Origin: an uncultured Clostridia bacterium
GTDB lineage: Bacteria > Bacillota > Clostridia > TANB77 > CAG-508
Assembly: GCA_947631385.1 (NCBI GenBank)
Contig: CANRLE010000046.1
Coordinates: 1 to 8,391 of the forward strand
Reading direction: 5' to 3'
Length of the DNA stretch: 8,391 bases
The position numbers and the translations under genes are program-made. A model generated the notes under the pieces. That model searched no databases. It was not told the DNA's origin and worked only from the letters and a program-made list of their open reading frames with translations. Shown in pieces: positions 1 to 5,403 of this stretch (position 1 is the first letter of the stretch; every line of letters starts with the position of its first letter).

Positions 1-4
1 ATTT

Positions 5-88
5 GCGGATGTGGCGGAACTGGTAGACGCGCTGGTCTTAGGAACCAGTGCCAAAAGCGTGGGGGTTCGAGTCCCTTCATCCGCACCA
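5..88 (+). tRNA. tRNA-Leu, anticodon UAG
   Basis: This is a complete class II tRNA with its encoded CCA end. The acceptor stem GCGGATG (5-11) pairs with CATCCGC (78-84), followed by A85 and CCA 86-88. The anticodon stem CTGGT (32-36) pairs with ACCAG (44-48) around loop CTTAGGA, giving anticodon TAG at 39-41, which reads CUN leucine codons. The long variable arm (about 49-60) is typical of tRNA-Leu. The T loop is TTCGAGT (66-72). Its promoter must lie upstream of the window. The same anticodon type is the slippery tRNA at the yeast Ty1 +1 frameshift site, which may matter for the CTT-CGG-T site at 5541-5546. Confidence 0.97.
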
Positions 89-99
89 CAGTAAGGGAA

Positions 100-125
100 G
101 AGAGATTTATGAAATCTCTCTTTTT
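100..125 (+). terminator. Rho-independent terminator after tRNA-Leu
   Basis: A perfect 9-bp stem, GAGAGATTT (100-108) and AAATCTCTC (112-120), closes a 3-nt loop and is followed by five T residues (121-125). It sits 12 nt after the tRNA CCA end, so it should end the tRNA transcript and separate it from the toxin-antitoxin operon. Confidence 0.9.
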
Positions 126-166
126 ACAAAGAACACTATAAAAATGCATGAAAAATATAATATGTG

Positions 167-183
167 TGCTATAATATATTATA
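167..183 (+). promoter_or_regulatory. Extended -10 promoter and possible operator of the toxin-antitoxin operon
   Basis: TGcTATAAT (167-175) is a consensus extended -10 element; no convincing -35 is visible. The expected transcription start (about 182) lies upstream of the GGAGGA site at 191-196. TATAATATATTATA (170-183) is a perfect 14-bp palindrome overlapping the -10 element, placed where an autoregulating antitoxin could bind. That role is inference, and palindromes are common in AT-rich DNA. Confidence 0.6.
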
Positions 184-205
184 TAAAAGAGGAGGAATTA
201 AAAAA

Positions 206-376
206 ATGAAAGAATTAGCATTGCAAGTTATTCAAAATTTACCCAATAATGTTTCTGATGAAGAAATAGCAGAAGCATTACTTTTAATTGGGAGTATTAT
301 AAAAGGATATAAACAAGCAGAAGATGGAACAAGCATAACAACGGAACAATTATTAAAGGAGATATCAAAATGGTAA
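206..376 (+). CDS. Antitoxin of a RelE/ParE-type toxin-antitoxin pair
   Basis: This 56-residue acidic protein is the upstream partner of a RelE/ParE-like toxin. It shows the layout of short antitoxins that lie just before ParE/RelE toxins: an amphipathic start (MKELALQVIQNLP), a helical segment EEIAEALLLIGSIIKGYKQAEDG, and a C-terminal TEQLLKEISKW of the kind that wraps the toxin. ATG 206 is chosen because GGAGGA (191-196) lies 9 nt upstream; a longer frame from GTG 164 would start upstream of the probable transcription start. The last codons overlap the toxin start by 7 nt (ATGGTAA, 370-376), which implies translational coupling. The predicted role is to neutralise the toxin and repress the operon. 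The DNA-binding fold is not obvious from sequence, so the exact antitoxin family is uncertain. Confidence 0.75.
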   Translation: MKELALQVIQNLPNNVSDEEIAEALLLIGSIIKGYKQAEDGTSITTEQLLKEISKW

Positions 377-678
377 TAAAATGGACACCATTAGCAATAG
401 AACAATTAACAAACTTTAAAAAAGTATCAAAAGCTGAAAGTCATAATATAAAAAAATATATTATTGGGTTAGTAACTTTTGCTAATAACTTATTATCAAA
501 CAATGAACTTGGAAAAGTAATATTTGTTCTAAATGACATTAAATTTAGACAACTTCTCTATAAAAAACATAGAATTATTTATTATGTAAAAAAGGATGAA
601 ATACAAATTGTTGCAATTATTCATACATCACAAAATTTAGATAGAGCAATAAAGATATTAGAAAAGTTTTATAGTTAA
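370..678 (+). CDS. RelE/ParE superfamily toxin
   Basis: The 102-residue protein has the RelE/ParE fold signature. An N-terminal beta strand (VIKWTPLAIEQL, 2-13) is followed by a basic helical region to about residue 45, then the core strands KFRQLLYKKHRIIYYVKKDEI (59-78) and VAIIHTSQNLDRA (81-93). Arg60, Arg68 and His85 fall where this family keeps its functional basic and histidine residues. Members act either as ribosome-dependent mRNA endonucleases (RelE) or gyrase inhibitors (ParE); the sequence alone does not decide between them. The start overlaps the antitoxin stop, with AAAGGAGA at 355-362 as ribosome binding site. It ends 9 nt before the convergent gatD stop, with no terminator visible between. 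Confidence 0.82.
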   Translation: MVIKWTPLAIEQLTNFKKVSKAESHNIKKYIIGLVTFANNLLSNNELGKVIFVLNDIKFRQLLYKKHRIIYYVKKDEIQIVAIIHTSQNLDRAIKILEKFYS

Positions 679-687
679 AATAATTTA

Positions 688-1428
688 TTAACAATTATAC
701 AACAGCAGAAGCTGTTCTCTACACTTATTTTCAAAAGCATCATCCAAAGGTTCTAAAATAATATCTTCATTATATTTTCTATCTAAGCAATATTTTATAA
801 TATAATCAGTAAGTTCAGGATTTTTAGCAAGAAGAGGACCATGCAAATAAGTTGCAATGACATTTGGGAGAAAAAAGCCCTCATGGTTATCACCAAATTT
901 ATTTCCATTTCCCATAAGCACAGAACCAAAAGGAGAAGAAATATTAAAAGTTTGTCCCCCATGATTTTCAAAGCCAATTACTTTTGTTTTTTTGCCATTT
1001 AGTTCTGTTTCAATTACAATATTACCAATACATCTTTTCTTTCTATCATCAATAGCTTCAGTATAATAATCAAAAACTTCTAACCCTGGAATAATATTTC
1101 CTTCCACACCTTTATAATATTTACCAAATAACTGATAAGCGCCACATATTAAAAGAAAAAATACGCCATCATTGACAGCCTCTTTAATAGATTGTTTGTA
1201 TTGAATTAAGTCTTCTGCTAAAATACCTTGTTCTTGATCAGCACCACCACCGGCGAAAACTAAATCATAATCTTTAAAATTAGGTGGGGGATTACCAATA
1301 GAATAAGGTTCAATAATAGCTTTAAATCCACGTTTTTCTAGGCGATATCGCAAAACTTGTATATTGCCAAAATCACCATATAGCTCCAAAATATCTGGAT
1401 ATAAATATAATATTTTTAATTCTTTCAT
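688..1428 (-). CDS. gatD: Lipid II isoglutaminyl synthase, glutaminase subunit GatD
   Basis: GatD is a class I glutamine amidotransferase (CobB/CobQ-like) that releases ammonia from glutamine and passes it to MurT, which amidates the D-Glu of lipid II to D-isoglutamine in the cytoplasm. The 246 residues are close to the usual size. The nucleophile lies in LLICGAYQLFG (Cys95), the catalytic His in YLHGPLLAKNP (His196), and GGGADQEQ (60-67) and FENHGGQT (153-160) are typical of the family. ATG 1428 is preceded by AAAGGA about 10 nt upstream. It follows murT on the same strand with a 17-nt gap, so the pair should be co-transcribed and made in balanced amounts. No broken motifs are seen. Confidence 0.95.
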   Translation of the reverse strand: MKELKILYLYPDILELYGDFGNIQVLRYRLEKRGFKAIIEPYSIGNPPPNFKDYDLVFAGGGADQEQGILAEDLIQYKQSIKEAVNDGVFFLLICGAYQLFGKYYKGVEGNIIPGLEVFDYYTEAIDDRKKRCIGNIVIETELNGKKTKVIGFENHGGQTFNISSPFGSVLMGNGNKFGDNHEGFFLPNVIATYLHGPLLAKNPELTDYIIKYCLDRKYNEDIILEPLDDAFENKCREQLLLLYNC

Positions 1429-1445
1429 AAGTTGAGAATCCTTTC

Positions 1446-2762
1446 TTATTTTAATTTTAATATCTCATTTCTAGTAGGTTGTAAGGAAGTATAATTAGCT
1501 ATTACATATTTTTTTACATTTGTTTGGTAAAAATGTTCAACAGCTTCATGTAAATCTAAATAAGGTTCAATTTTTTCAACGGGAAATCCAGCTGTTTTAA
1601 TACGAATAGCAATATCGTAAGCACGAGTACCAGAAGTAATGATGCGAGATACGTTATTTAATGTATCAAAATTAATATCCCAAATCCAAGAAACATCACG
1701 TCCATCTGCTATATTATCATTTAAAACAAATAGTAATTCTTTTTCATCGTCATCTTCATTTAAAATTCTTAAACTAACATTGCTACCAGTAGGATTTTTA
1801 GCTAAATTTATGATAGTTGGTATATTTTTTACTTGAATTTCTTCTAATCTTCCATTATTTAAAATAAAAGTGCTTAAAGCCTTTTGTATTATGTCAGTAT
1901 CGATTGAATATAAACTAACACAACTAATAACAGCAGTAAAATTATAAATGTTGTAAATACTATTAAATCGAATTTTATAAGTAACATCATCAACTGTAAA
2001 AGTACGATTTTTTAAATCTATATTTTTAGCCATTTTATAAACTTCATTATCACCATAATTACAATTTGGACATTTGAATTTACCAATATGAGAATATTGA
2101 TAATATTCATATTCAATACGAGTATTGCAAAATGGACAAAATTTTCCTTCTCCAGCTTCTTTCATATCTGTTGTAGCATGTGAGTACTTTTCAACACTAA
2201 AATAATATATATTATGATTTTCTGGATTAGCTTGACCAAGTCTTGCTACATTTGGGTCGTCATTGTTTAAAATTAGATTTCCTGTATAGGTTTTTAAAAA
2301 ATCATTAATTCTTAAAATTAAAGATTCAACTTCACCATTTCTATCAAGTTGGTCTCGAAAGAAATCTAATATAACTAAAGTGTCTAATTTTAAATCTTTA
2401 AATATAACAGGAACATAACCTTCATCTACTTCAAACACTAAATAGTCAGCTTTGATTTTTCCTGTTAAGGAACAATGCTTTAATAAAGTAGATAAAATAC
2501 CAGTTTCCATATTATTACCTTCAGTATTACTGATTACTTTTTTGCCAGCAGTTTTAAAAATATATCCAATAGCATTATTTGTCATTGTTTTTCCATTTGT
2601 GGCAGTAACGGCTATAATAGGACAATTAATCTTAAAATATTTAAAGATATTAGGATTCCAGTCATAAGCTATTTTACCTAGAAAATTACCACCATTTTTG
2701 CCTGCAATTTTTAGTCCAATATGTAATACTTTCATAGCTAGTAGAATAAAAAAGTTTTTCAT
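1446..2762 (-). CDS. murT: Lipid II isoglutaminyl synthase, ligase subunit MurT
   Basis: MurT is a Mur-ligase-like ATPase that, with GatD, converts the second-position D-Glu of the lipid II stem peptide to D-iGln, a change that supports transpeptidation and lysozyme resistance in Gram-positives. The 438 residues fit the family. The P-loop is TATNGKT (53-59). The MurT-specific four-Cys zinc ribbon inserted in the central domain uses Cys209, Cys212, Cys231 and Cys234. The C-terminal domain carries LNDNIADGRDVSWIWD (347-362), in which Asp356 is the likely counterpart of the essential Asp of S. aureus MurT. ATG 2762 follows AAAAGGAGA and a strong promoter. It is the first gene of a two-gene operon with gatD. 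The P-loop reads ATNGKTMT where many homologues have GTNGKTTT. Confidence 0.95.
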   Translation of the reverse strand: MKNFFILLAMKVLHIGLKIAGKNGGNFLGKIAYDWNPNIFKYFKINCPIIAVTATNGKTMTNNAIGYIFKTAGKKVISNTEGNNMETGILSTLLKHCSLTGKIKADYLVFEVDEGYVPVIFKDLKLDTLVILDFFRDQLDRNGEVESLILRINDFLKTYTGNLILNNDDPNVARLGQANPENHNIYYFSVEKYSHATTDMKEAGEGKFCPFCNTRIEYEYYQYSHIGKFKCPNCNYGDNEVYKMAKNIDLKNRTFTVDDVTYKIRFNSIYNIYNFTAVISCVSLYSIDTDIIQKALSTFILNNGRLEEIQVKNIPTIINLAKNPTGSNVSLRILNEDDDEKELLFVLNDNIADGRDVSWIWDINFDTLNNVSRIITSGTRAYDIAIRIKTAGFPVEKIEPYLDLHEAVEHFYQTNVKKYVIANYTSLQPTRNEILKLK

Positions 2763-2790
2763 ATTTTTGTTCTCCTTTTCATTTTACGTT

Positions 2791-2819
2791 ATTATATCAC
2801 AACTTGTCTTTTGTGTAAA
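2791..2819 (-). promoter_or_regulatory. Promoter of murT-gatD
   Basis: Read on the minus strand: TTTACA (2819-2814), a 17-nt spacer, then TATAAT (2796-2791), with a TGA just before the -10 (extended -10). This is a near-consensus sigma-A promoter about 30 nt upstream of murT, back to back with the 5'-nucleotidase gene. Confidence 0.8.
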
Positions 2820-2824
2820 AAAGA

Positions 2825-2853
2825 TTGTATAAAAAAATAAAATATAGTAAAAT
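2825..2853 (+). promoter_or_regulatory. Weak candidate promoter of the UMPH-1 nucleotidase gene
   Basis: TTGTAT (2825-2830), a 17-nt spacer and TAAAAT (2848-2853) fit sigma-A spacing, but the -35 keeps only TTG. It is the best candidate in the short divergent gap. The gene's ribosome binding site GAGGTG lies at 2861-2866. Confidence 0.3.
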
Positions 2854-2870
2854 TAAGCAAGAGGTGTAAC

Positions 2871-3632
2871 ATGGAATATATTAATACAGATAAATTAGAA
2901 AAATTAAACATAACAAAAGACAATGTTTGCATAGTTTTAGATTTTGATAAAACAATAACATCTGCAAATAGTCTAGATTCATGGGCTGCTAGTGGAATTT
3001 TACTTGAAGAAGCATATAATACAGAAATGGACAAATTATTTAAGAAATATAGACCAATTGAATTGAATTATAAAATAACAGAACACGAAAAAGAAAAAGC
3101 TATGGTTGAATGGTATGGGAAGTGTATGGATTTATATTATAAATATCATTTGACGAAAGAGAAATTGGAAAAGTCAGTTGATATAGCAAATTTAAAATTG
3201 CGAGAAGGTGCAAAGGAATTTTTACAAAAGTTAAAAAAAGAAAAAGTTCCAATTATTATTTTATCAGCTGGAATAGGAAATGTTATTAAACAATTTTTAC
3301 AAGAGAATAATTGTTATTCAAATAATATGTGTATAATTAGTAATTTTTTAGAATTTGATAAAAATGGAAATGTAAAAAAATTTGATAATAGAAAAATAAT
3401 ACATACTTTAAATAAAACTATGAAAAAACAGTTAAATAGACCATATAAAATTTTAGTTGGAGACATGAAAGAAGATGAAAGAATGGTGGATTCAAAAGAA
3501 TTGGATACAACTTTAAAAATAGGTATATTAGAAAATGAAACGCCAGACATATTGGAAGTGTACCGACGTTCATTTGATGTTGTACTGACTGAAGAAGATG
3601 CTACTTTTTATTATTTAGATAGAATTATTTGA
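2871..3632 (+). CDS. HAD-superfamily pyrimidine 5'-nucleotidase (UMPH-1 / cytosolic 5'-nucleotidase III type)
   Basis: This predicted phosphatase dephosphorylates pyrimidine 5'-monophosphates such as UMP or CMP. HAD motif I is VLDFDKTIT (22-30), with Asp24 the nucleophile and Asp26 the acid/base. Motif II is ILSAGIGNVI (130-139), with Ser132. The metal-binding motif IV is VGDMKEDERM (196-205), with Asp198 and Asp202. The pattern GD-x3-D-x2-M, the SAGIG-x2-I segment, the MVEWYGK stretch (78-84) and LREGAKEFLQKL together match UMPH-1 rather than generic HAD phosphatases. The family is best known from eukaryotic NT5C3. Length is 253, somewhat short of eukaryotic members. The start is set by GAGGTG 4 nt upstream of ATG. 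It overlaps the convergent YcxB-like gene by 8 nt. Substrate is inferred from family only. Confidence 0.8.
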   Translation: MEYINTDKLEKLNITKDNVCIVLDFDKTITSANSLDSWAASGILLEEAYNTEMDKLFKKYRPIELNYKITEHEKEKAMVEWYGKCMDLYYKYHLTKEKLEKSVDIANLKLREGAKEFLQKLKKEKVPIIILSAGIGNVIKQFLQENNCYSNNMCIISNFLEFDKNGNVKKFDNRKIIHTLNKTMKKQLNRPYKILVGDMKEDERMVDSKELDTTLKIGILENETPDILEVYRRSFDVVLTEEDATFYYLDRII

Positions 3633-4140
3633 CTTTTTTAAAACACCACCAACATTTTTTCTTTATGAAATCTGAAAATTGTTGGGAATTATTATTTTTA
3701 AATTTTGTTTTATCAAGTAAAAAAGCATGAGTTTTATCAATATACAGATAAAAAAAATCAACAGTTTCAAAAACTTTATATAATTTATAATATTTTATTT
3801 TAGAAAATTCTTGAATATTTTCAATTATAAAAAAATTGTCATAAAACTTAAAAGTAAAGGATTTTCCTTTTTGGATTTTATCACTTTTATATTCTTTGGA
3901 AACTTCAGCAATAGGGTGAAAATATCTCCATAAAATAAAAATGGTAAAAATACAACAAAATAAAATAGCAATATTAAAATTATGATACTTAACTTGTAAA
4001 ATCAAAACAAATAAAATTAAAGCCACAACAGTAGCTGTATAGACTGTATAGCTAAAATGATATCTTTTTTGATGGAACAAAAGGAACTTATCATAAATAT
4101 CTTTATTGTATGTAGTTGTATTTTTAAATAATAGTTTCAA
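3625..4140 (-). CDS. YcxB-like two-helix membrane protein
   Basis: The 171-residue protein has two predicted transmembrane helices (about 31-50 and 55-73) and a cytoplasmic C-terminal domain (about 75-160). The segment YKVFETVDFFYLYIDKTHAF (121-140), followed by a Lys-rich amphipathic end, resembles the YcxB-like domain, a family without an assigned function. Start is TTG 4140: there is no in-frame ATG, and TGA-TAA lies in frame one codon upstream. The probable promoter puts the transcript start only about 11 nt before the TTG, leaving room for GGTG as a weak ribosome binding site. The 3' end overlaps the convergent nucleotidase gene by 8 nt. It is divergent from cwlJ across 82 nt. An unusual WWC motif lies near the C terminus. 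Confidence 0.65.
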   Translation of the reverse strand: MKLLFKNTTTYNKDIYDKFLLFHQKRYHFSYTVYTATVVALILFVLILQVKYHNFNIAILFCCIFTIFILWRYFHPIAEVSKEYKSDKIQKGKSFTFKFYDNFFIIENIQEFSKIKYYKLYKVFETVDFFYLYIDKTHAFLLDKTKFKNNNSQQFSDFIKKKCWWCFKKVK

Positions 4141-4157
4141 CTTTTATCACCAAAATA

Positions 4158-4166
4158 ATTATATCA
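4158..4166 (-). promoter_or_regulatory. Extended -10 of the YcxB-like gene
   Basis: On the minus strand TGaTATAAT (4166-4158) is a consensus extended -10. No good -35 is seen 16-18 nt upstream. The predicted start site (about 4151) gives a leader of only about 11 nt before the TTG start codon. Confidence 0.5.
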
Positions 4167-4195
4167 TAAATGGAACTAATTGCATAGATACTTAA

Positions 4196-4201
4196 TATAA
4201 T
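4196..4201 (+). promoter_or_regulatory. -10-like element upstream of cwlJ-gerQ
   Basis: TATAAT (4196-4201) lies 21 nt before the cwlJ ATG, with ribosome binding site AGGAG at 4210-4214. No matching -35 is visible, and I could not find a convincing sporulation sigma-E element, although cwlJ and gerQ are sporulation-controlled in Bacillus. Confidence 0.35.
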
Positions 4202-4222
4202 TAAATATTAGGAGTGATGATA

Positions 4223-4671
4223 ATGGCATATTCAGATAGAGAATTATTAGCAAGAATTGTACAATGTGAAGCTCGGTGGAGAAGGAGACAATCGGCATGA
4301 AAGCAGTAGCTACTGTTACTATGAATAGAGTTAATAGTGCTGATGGAGAGTATGCAAGAATTTCACAGGGTGGAAGTATAAGGAATATCATTTTTCAAGA
4401 AGGTCAATATGATTGTGCGAGGGAAAGTATTAGAAATCAGTATAATGCACAAAATATTTATAATATGAACCCAACTGATATACATTATTACATAGCAGAT
4501 TGGGCTTTATCTGGAAATAGATCAAATGAAATTGGAAATTGTTTGTGGTATTTAAATCCATTTCGTCCAACATGTAGCTCTACTTTTCCAATTAATGGCT
4601 CTGGCACATTTCATACAAGATTAGGCAAACATTGCTTTTATCGTCCAACTAACAAATATTCACAAACTTAA
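4223..4671 (+). CDS. cwlJ: Spore cortex-lytic hydrolase CwlJ, read through two +1 frameshifts
   Basis: CwlJ/SleB-type hydrolases degrade the spore cortex during germination. ATG 4223 follows AGGAG at 8 nt and opens MAYSDRELLARIVQCEA. At 4274 and 4293 the frame shifts by one base each; skipping the C of CGG at both gives a continuous 148-residue protein (EA-GGEGDN-GMKAVATVTMNRV). The catalytic Glu is probably Glu16. The C-terminal NCLWYLNPF (106-113) and HCFYRPT (136-142) match the CwlJ subtype. Length, with no signal peptide and no peptidoglycan-binding domain, also fits CwlJ. Without shifting, translation ends after 25 codons; a start at GTG 4276 would lose the catalytic region. gerQ follows after 24 nt, as in Bacillus anthracis. 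The conserved remainder argues against ordinary decay, but a pseudogene or sequence error is possible. Confidence 0.8.
4274..4277 (+). other. Putative +1 frameshift site 1 (GCT-CGG-T) in cwlJ
   Basis: The incoming frame reads GAA GCT CGG TGG and stops at TGA after seven further codons. Skipping one base gives GCT GGT GGA GAA, i.e. E-A-G-G-E, a normal SleB/CwlJ active-site motif. Dropping a G instead would give E-A-R-G-E, which is also common in the family, so this site alone does not fix the inserted residue. Confidence 0.7.
4293..4296 (+). other. Putative +1 frameshift site 2 (AAT-CGG-C) in cwlJ
   Basis: After the first shift the frame reads GGA GAC AAT CGG CAT and would end at TAG about ten codons on. 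Skipping C4293 gives AAT GGC ATG AAA, i.e. D-N-G-M-K-A-V, matching the Gly-Met of CwlJ (B. subtilis has K-Q-G-M). Confidence 0.7.
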
Positions 4672-4695
4672 AATTTTTTGTAAAGGAGAGAAATT

Positions 4696-5028
4696 ATGCC
4701 AAATCCAGAGGAAACATCTAACAAAAGAGAGACGAGACAAGTAGATATTAACCAAAACTCACCAGAGATTTTAACTAATACTATTTATACACCCGCTTTT
4801 TTAAGAGAACAAATAGGAAAATTAATGAGAGTAGAGTTTTTAATTGGAACCAATAATTTAGTAGATAGAATTGGAATTCTACAAGATGTGGGAGCAAGTT
4901 ACATTTTATTACGTTCTTTTGAAAATGATAGTTTAGTTTATTGTGATATTTATTCAATTAAATTTATAACTATTTCTACGACAGGTATTTATGGTTCTAT
5001 GCCTAATAATCGTTATAGTTATTACTAG
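4696..5028 (+). CDS. gerQ: Spore coat protein GerQ family
   Basis: GerQ is a spore coat protein needed in Bacillus for localisation or function of CwlJ, the cortex-lytic enzyme. The 110-residue protein has a hydrophilic variable N-terminus (1-30), then the GerQ core: TPAFLREQIGKLMRVEFLIGT (32-52), DRIGILQDVGASYILLRS (57-74) and CDIYSIKFITI (83-93), a beta-rich fold that ends in the conserved tyrosine/isoleucine stretch. A short Gly/Tyr/Asn tail follows. AAAGGAG (4682-4688) is 7 nt before ATG 4696. It lies 24 nt after cwlJ on the same strand, and this pairing supports both assignments. No CGG codon occurs in it. The intact state of gerQ suggests its partner cwlJ is still in use. Confidence 0.82.
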   Translation: MPNPEETSNKRETRQVDINQNSPEILTNTIYTPAFLREQIGKLMRVEFLIGTNNLVDRIGILQDVGASYILLRSFENDSLVYCDIYSIKFITISTTGIYGSMPNNRYSYY

Positions 5029-5037
5029 TTGTTTCTT

Positions 5038-5067
5038 TTGATAAAATATGATATATTTGTACATACT
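5038..5067 (+). promoter_or_regulatory. Weak candidate promoter of the thioredoxin gene
   Basis: TTGATA (5038-5043) is a good -35 match; CATACT (5062-5067) after an 18-nt spacer is a poor -10. No terminator separates gerQ from this region, so read-through from gerQ is also possible. Confidence 0.25.
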
Positions 5068-5097
5068 AAAGATAAATAAAAGAAAGGAATAAAAGTT

Positions 5098-5403
5098 ATG
5101 AGTGTATTAAAAATAACAACAGAAAATTATGAAGAGGAGGTATTAAAATCTGATAAACCAGTTTTGTTAGATTTTTATGCTGATTGGTGTGGACCATGTA
5201 GAATGATGTCACCAGTTATAGACGAAATTGCAGAAGAGAGAAATGATATTAAAGTTGGAAAAATTAATGTAGATGAAAATGAAGATTTAGCTATGGAATA
5301 TGGTGTAATGACAATTCCAACAATTGTAATTATTAATAATGGAGAAACAGAAAAAACTTTTGTCGGTGTTACAGACAAAAGTAAAATATTAGAGTCTATT
5401 TAA
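5098..5403 (+). CDS. trxA: Thioredoxin
   Basis: This small cytoplasmic disulfide reductase supplies electrons to enzymes such as ribonucleotide reductase and repairs protein disulfides, and is itself reduced by thioredoxin reductase. The 101 residues carry the full fold. LLDFYADWCGPCRMMSPV (23-40) holds the WCGPC redox motif (Cys31, Cys34), Asp25 is the buried acid, and MTIPT (71-75) has the cis-proline Pro74; GVTDKSKILESI closes the last helix. The C-terminus is a few residues shorter than E. coli Trx. ATG 5098 follows GAAAGGAA. The stop region overlaps the convergent pseudouridine synthase by 8 nt. No reductase gene is nearby. Confidence 0.95.
   Translation: MSVLKITTENYEEEVLKSDKPVLLDFYADWCGPCRMMSPVIDEIAEERNDIKVGKINVDENEDLAMEYGVMTIPTIVIINNGETEKTFVGVTDKSKILESI

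Noticed and set aside
164..205. A longer antitoxin starting at GTG 164
   Set aside because: The start lies upstream of the -10 element and lacks a ribosome binding site; GGAGGA points to ATG 206.
674..692. Hairpin GTTAA...TTAAC spanning the toxin and gatD stop codons
   Set aside because: It has only five A/T-rich pairs before a mismatch and no T-run on either strand, so it is not a credible terminator.
2792..3034. Minus-strand open frame opposite the nucleotidase gene, and similar antisense frames elsewhere
   Set aside because: They lie opposite well-supported genes, have no ribosome binding sites and show low-complexity hydrophobic translations typical of AT-rich antisense.
4276..4671. A self-contained 131-residue hydrolase starting at GTG 4276
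   Set aside because: It would lose the N-terminal helix and the EAGGE catalytic segment, has no proper ribosome binding site, and ATG 4223 with AGGAG plus CwlJ homology shows the real start is upstream.
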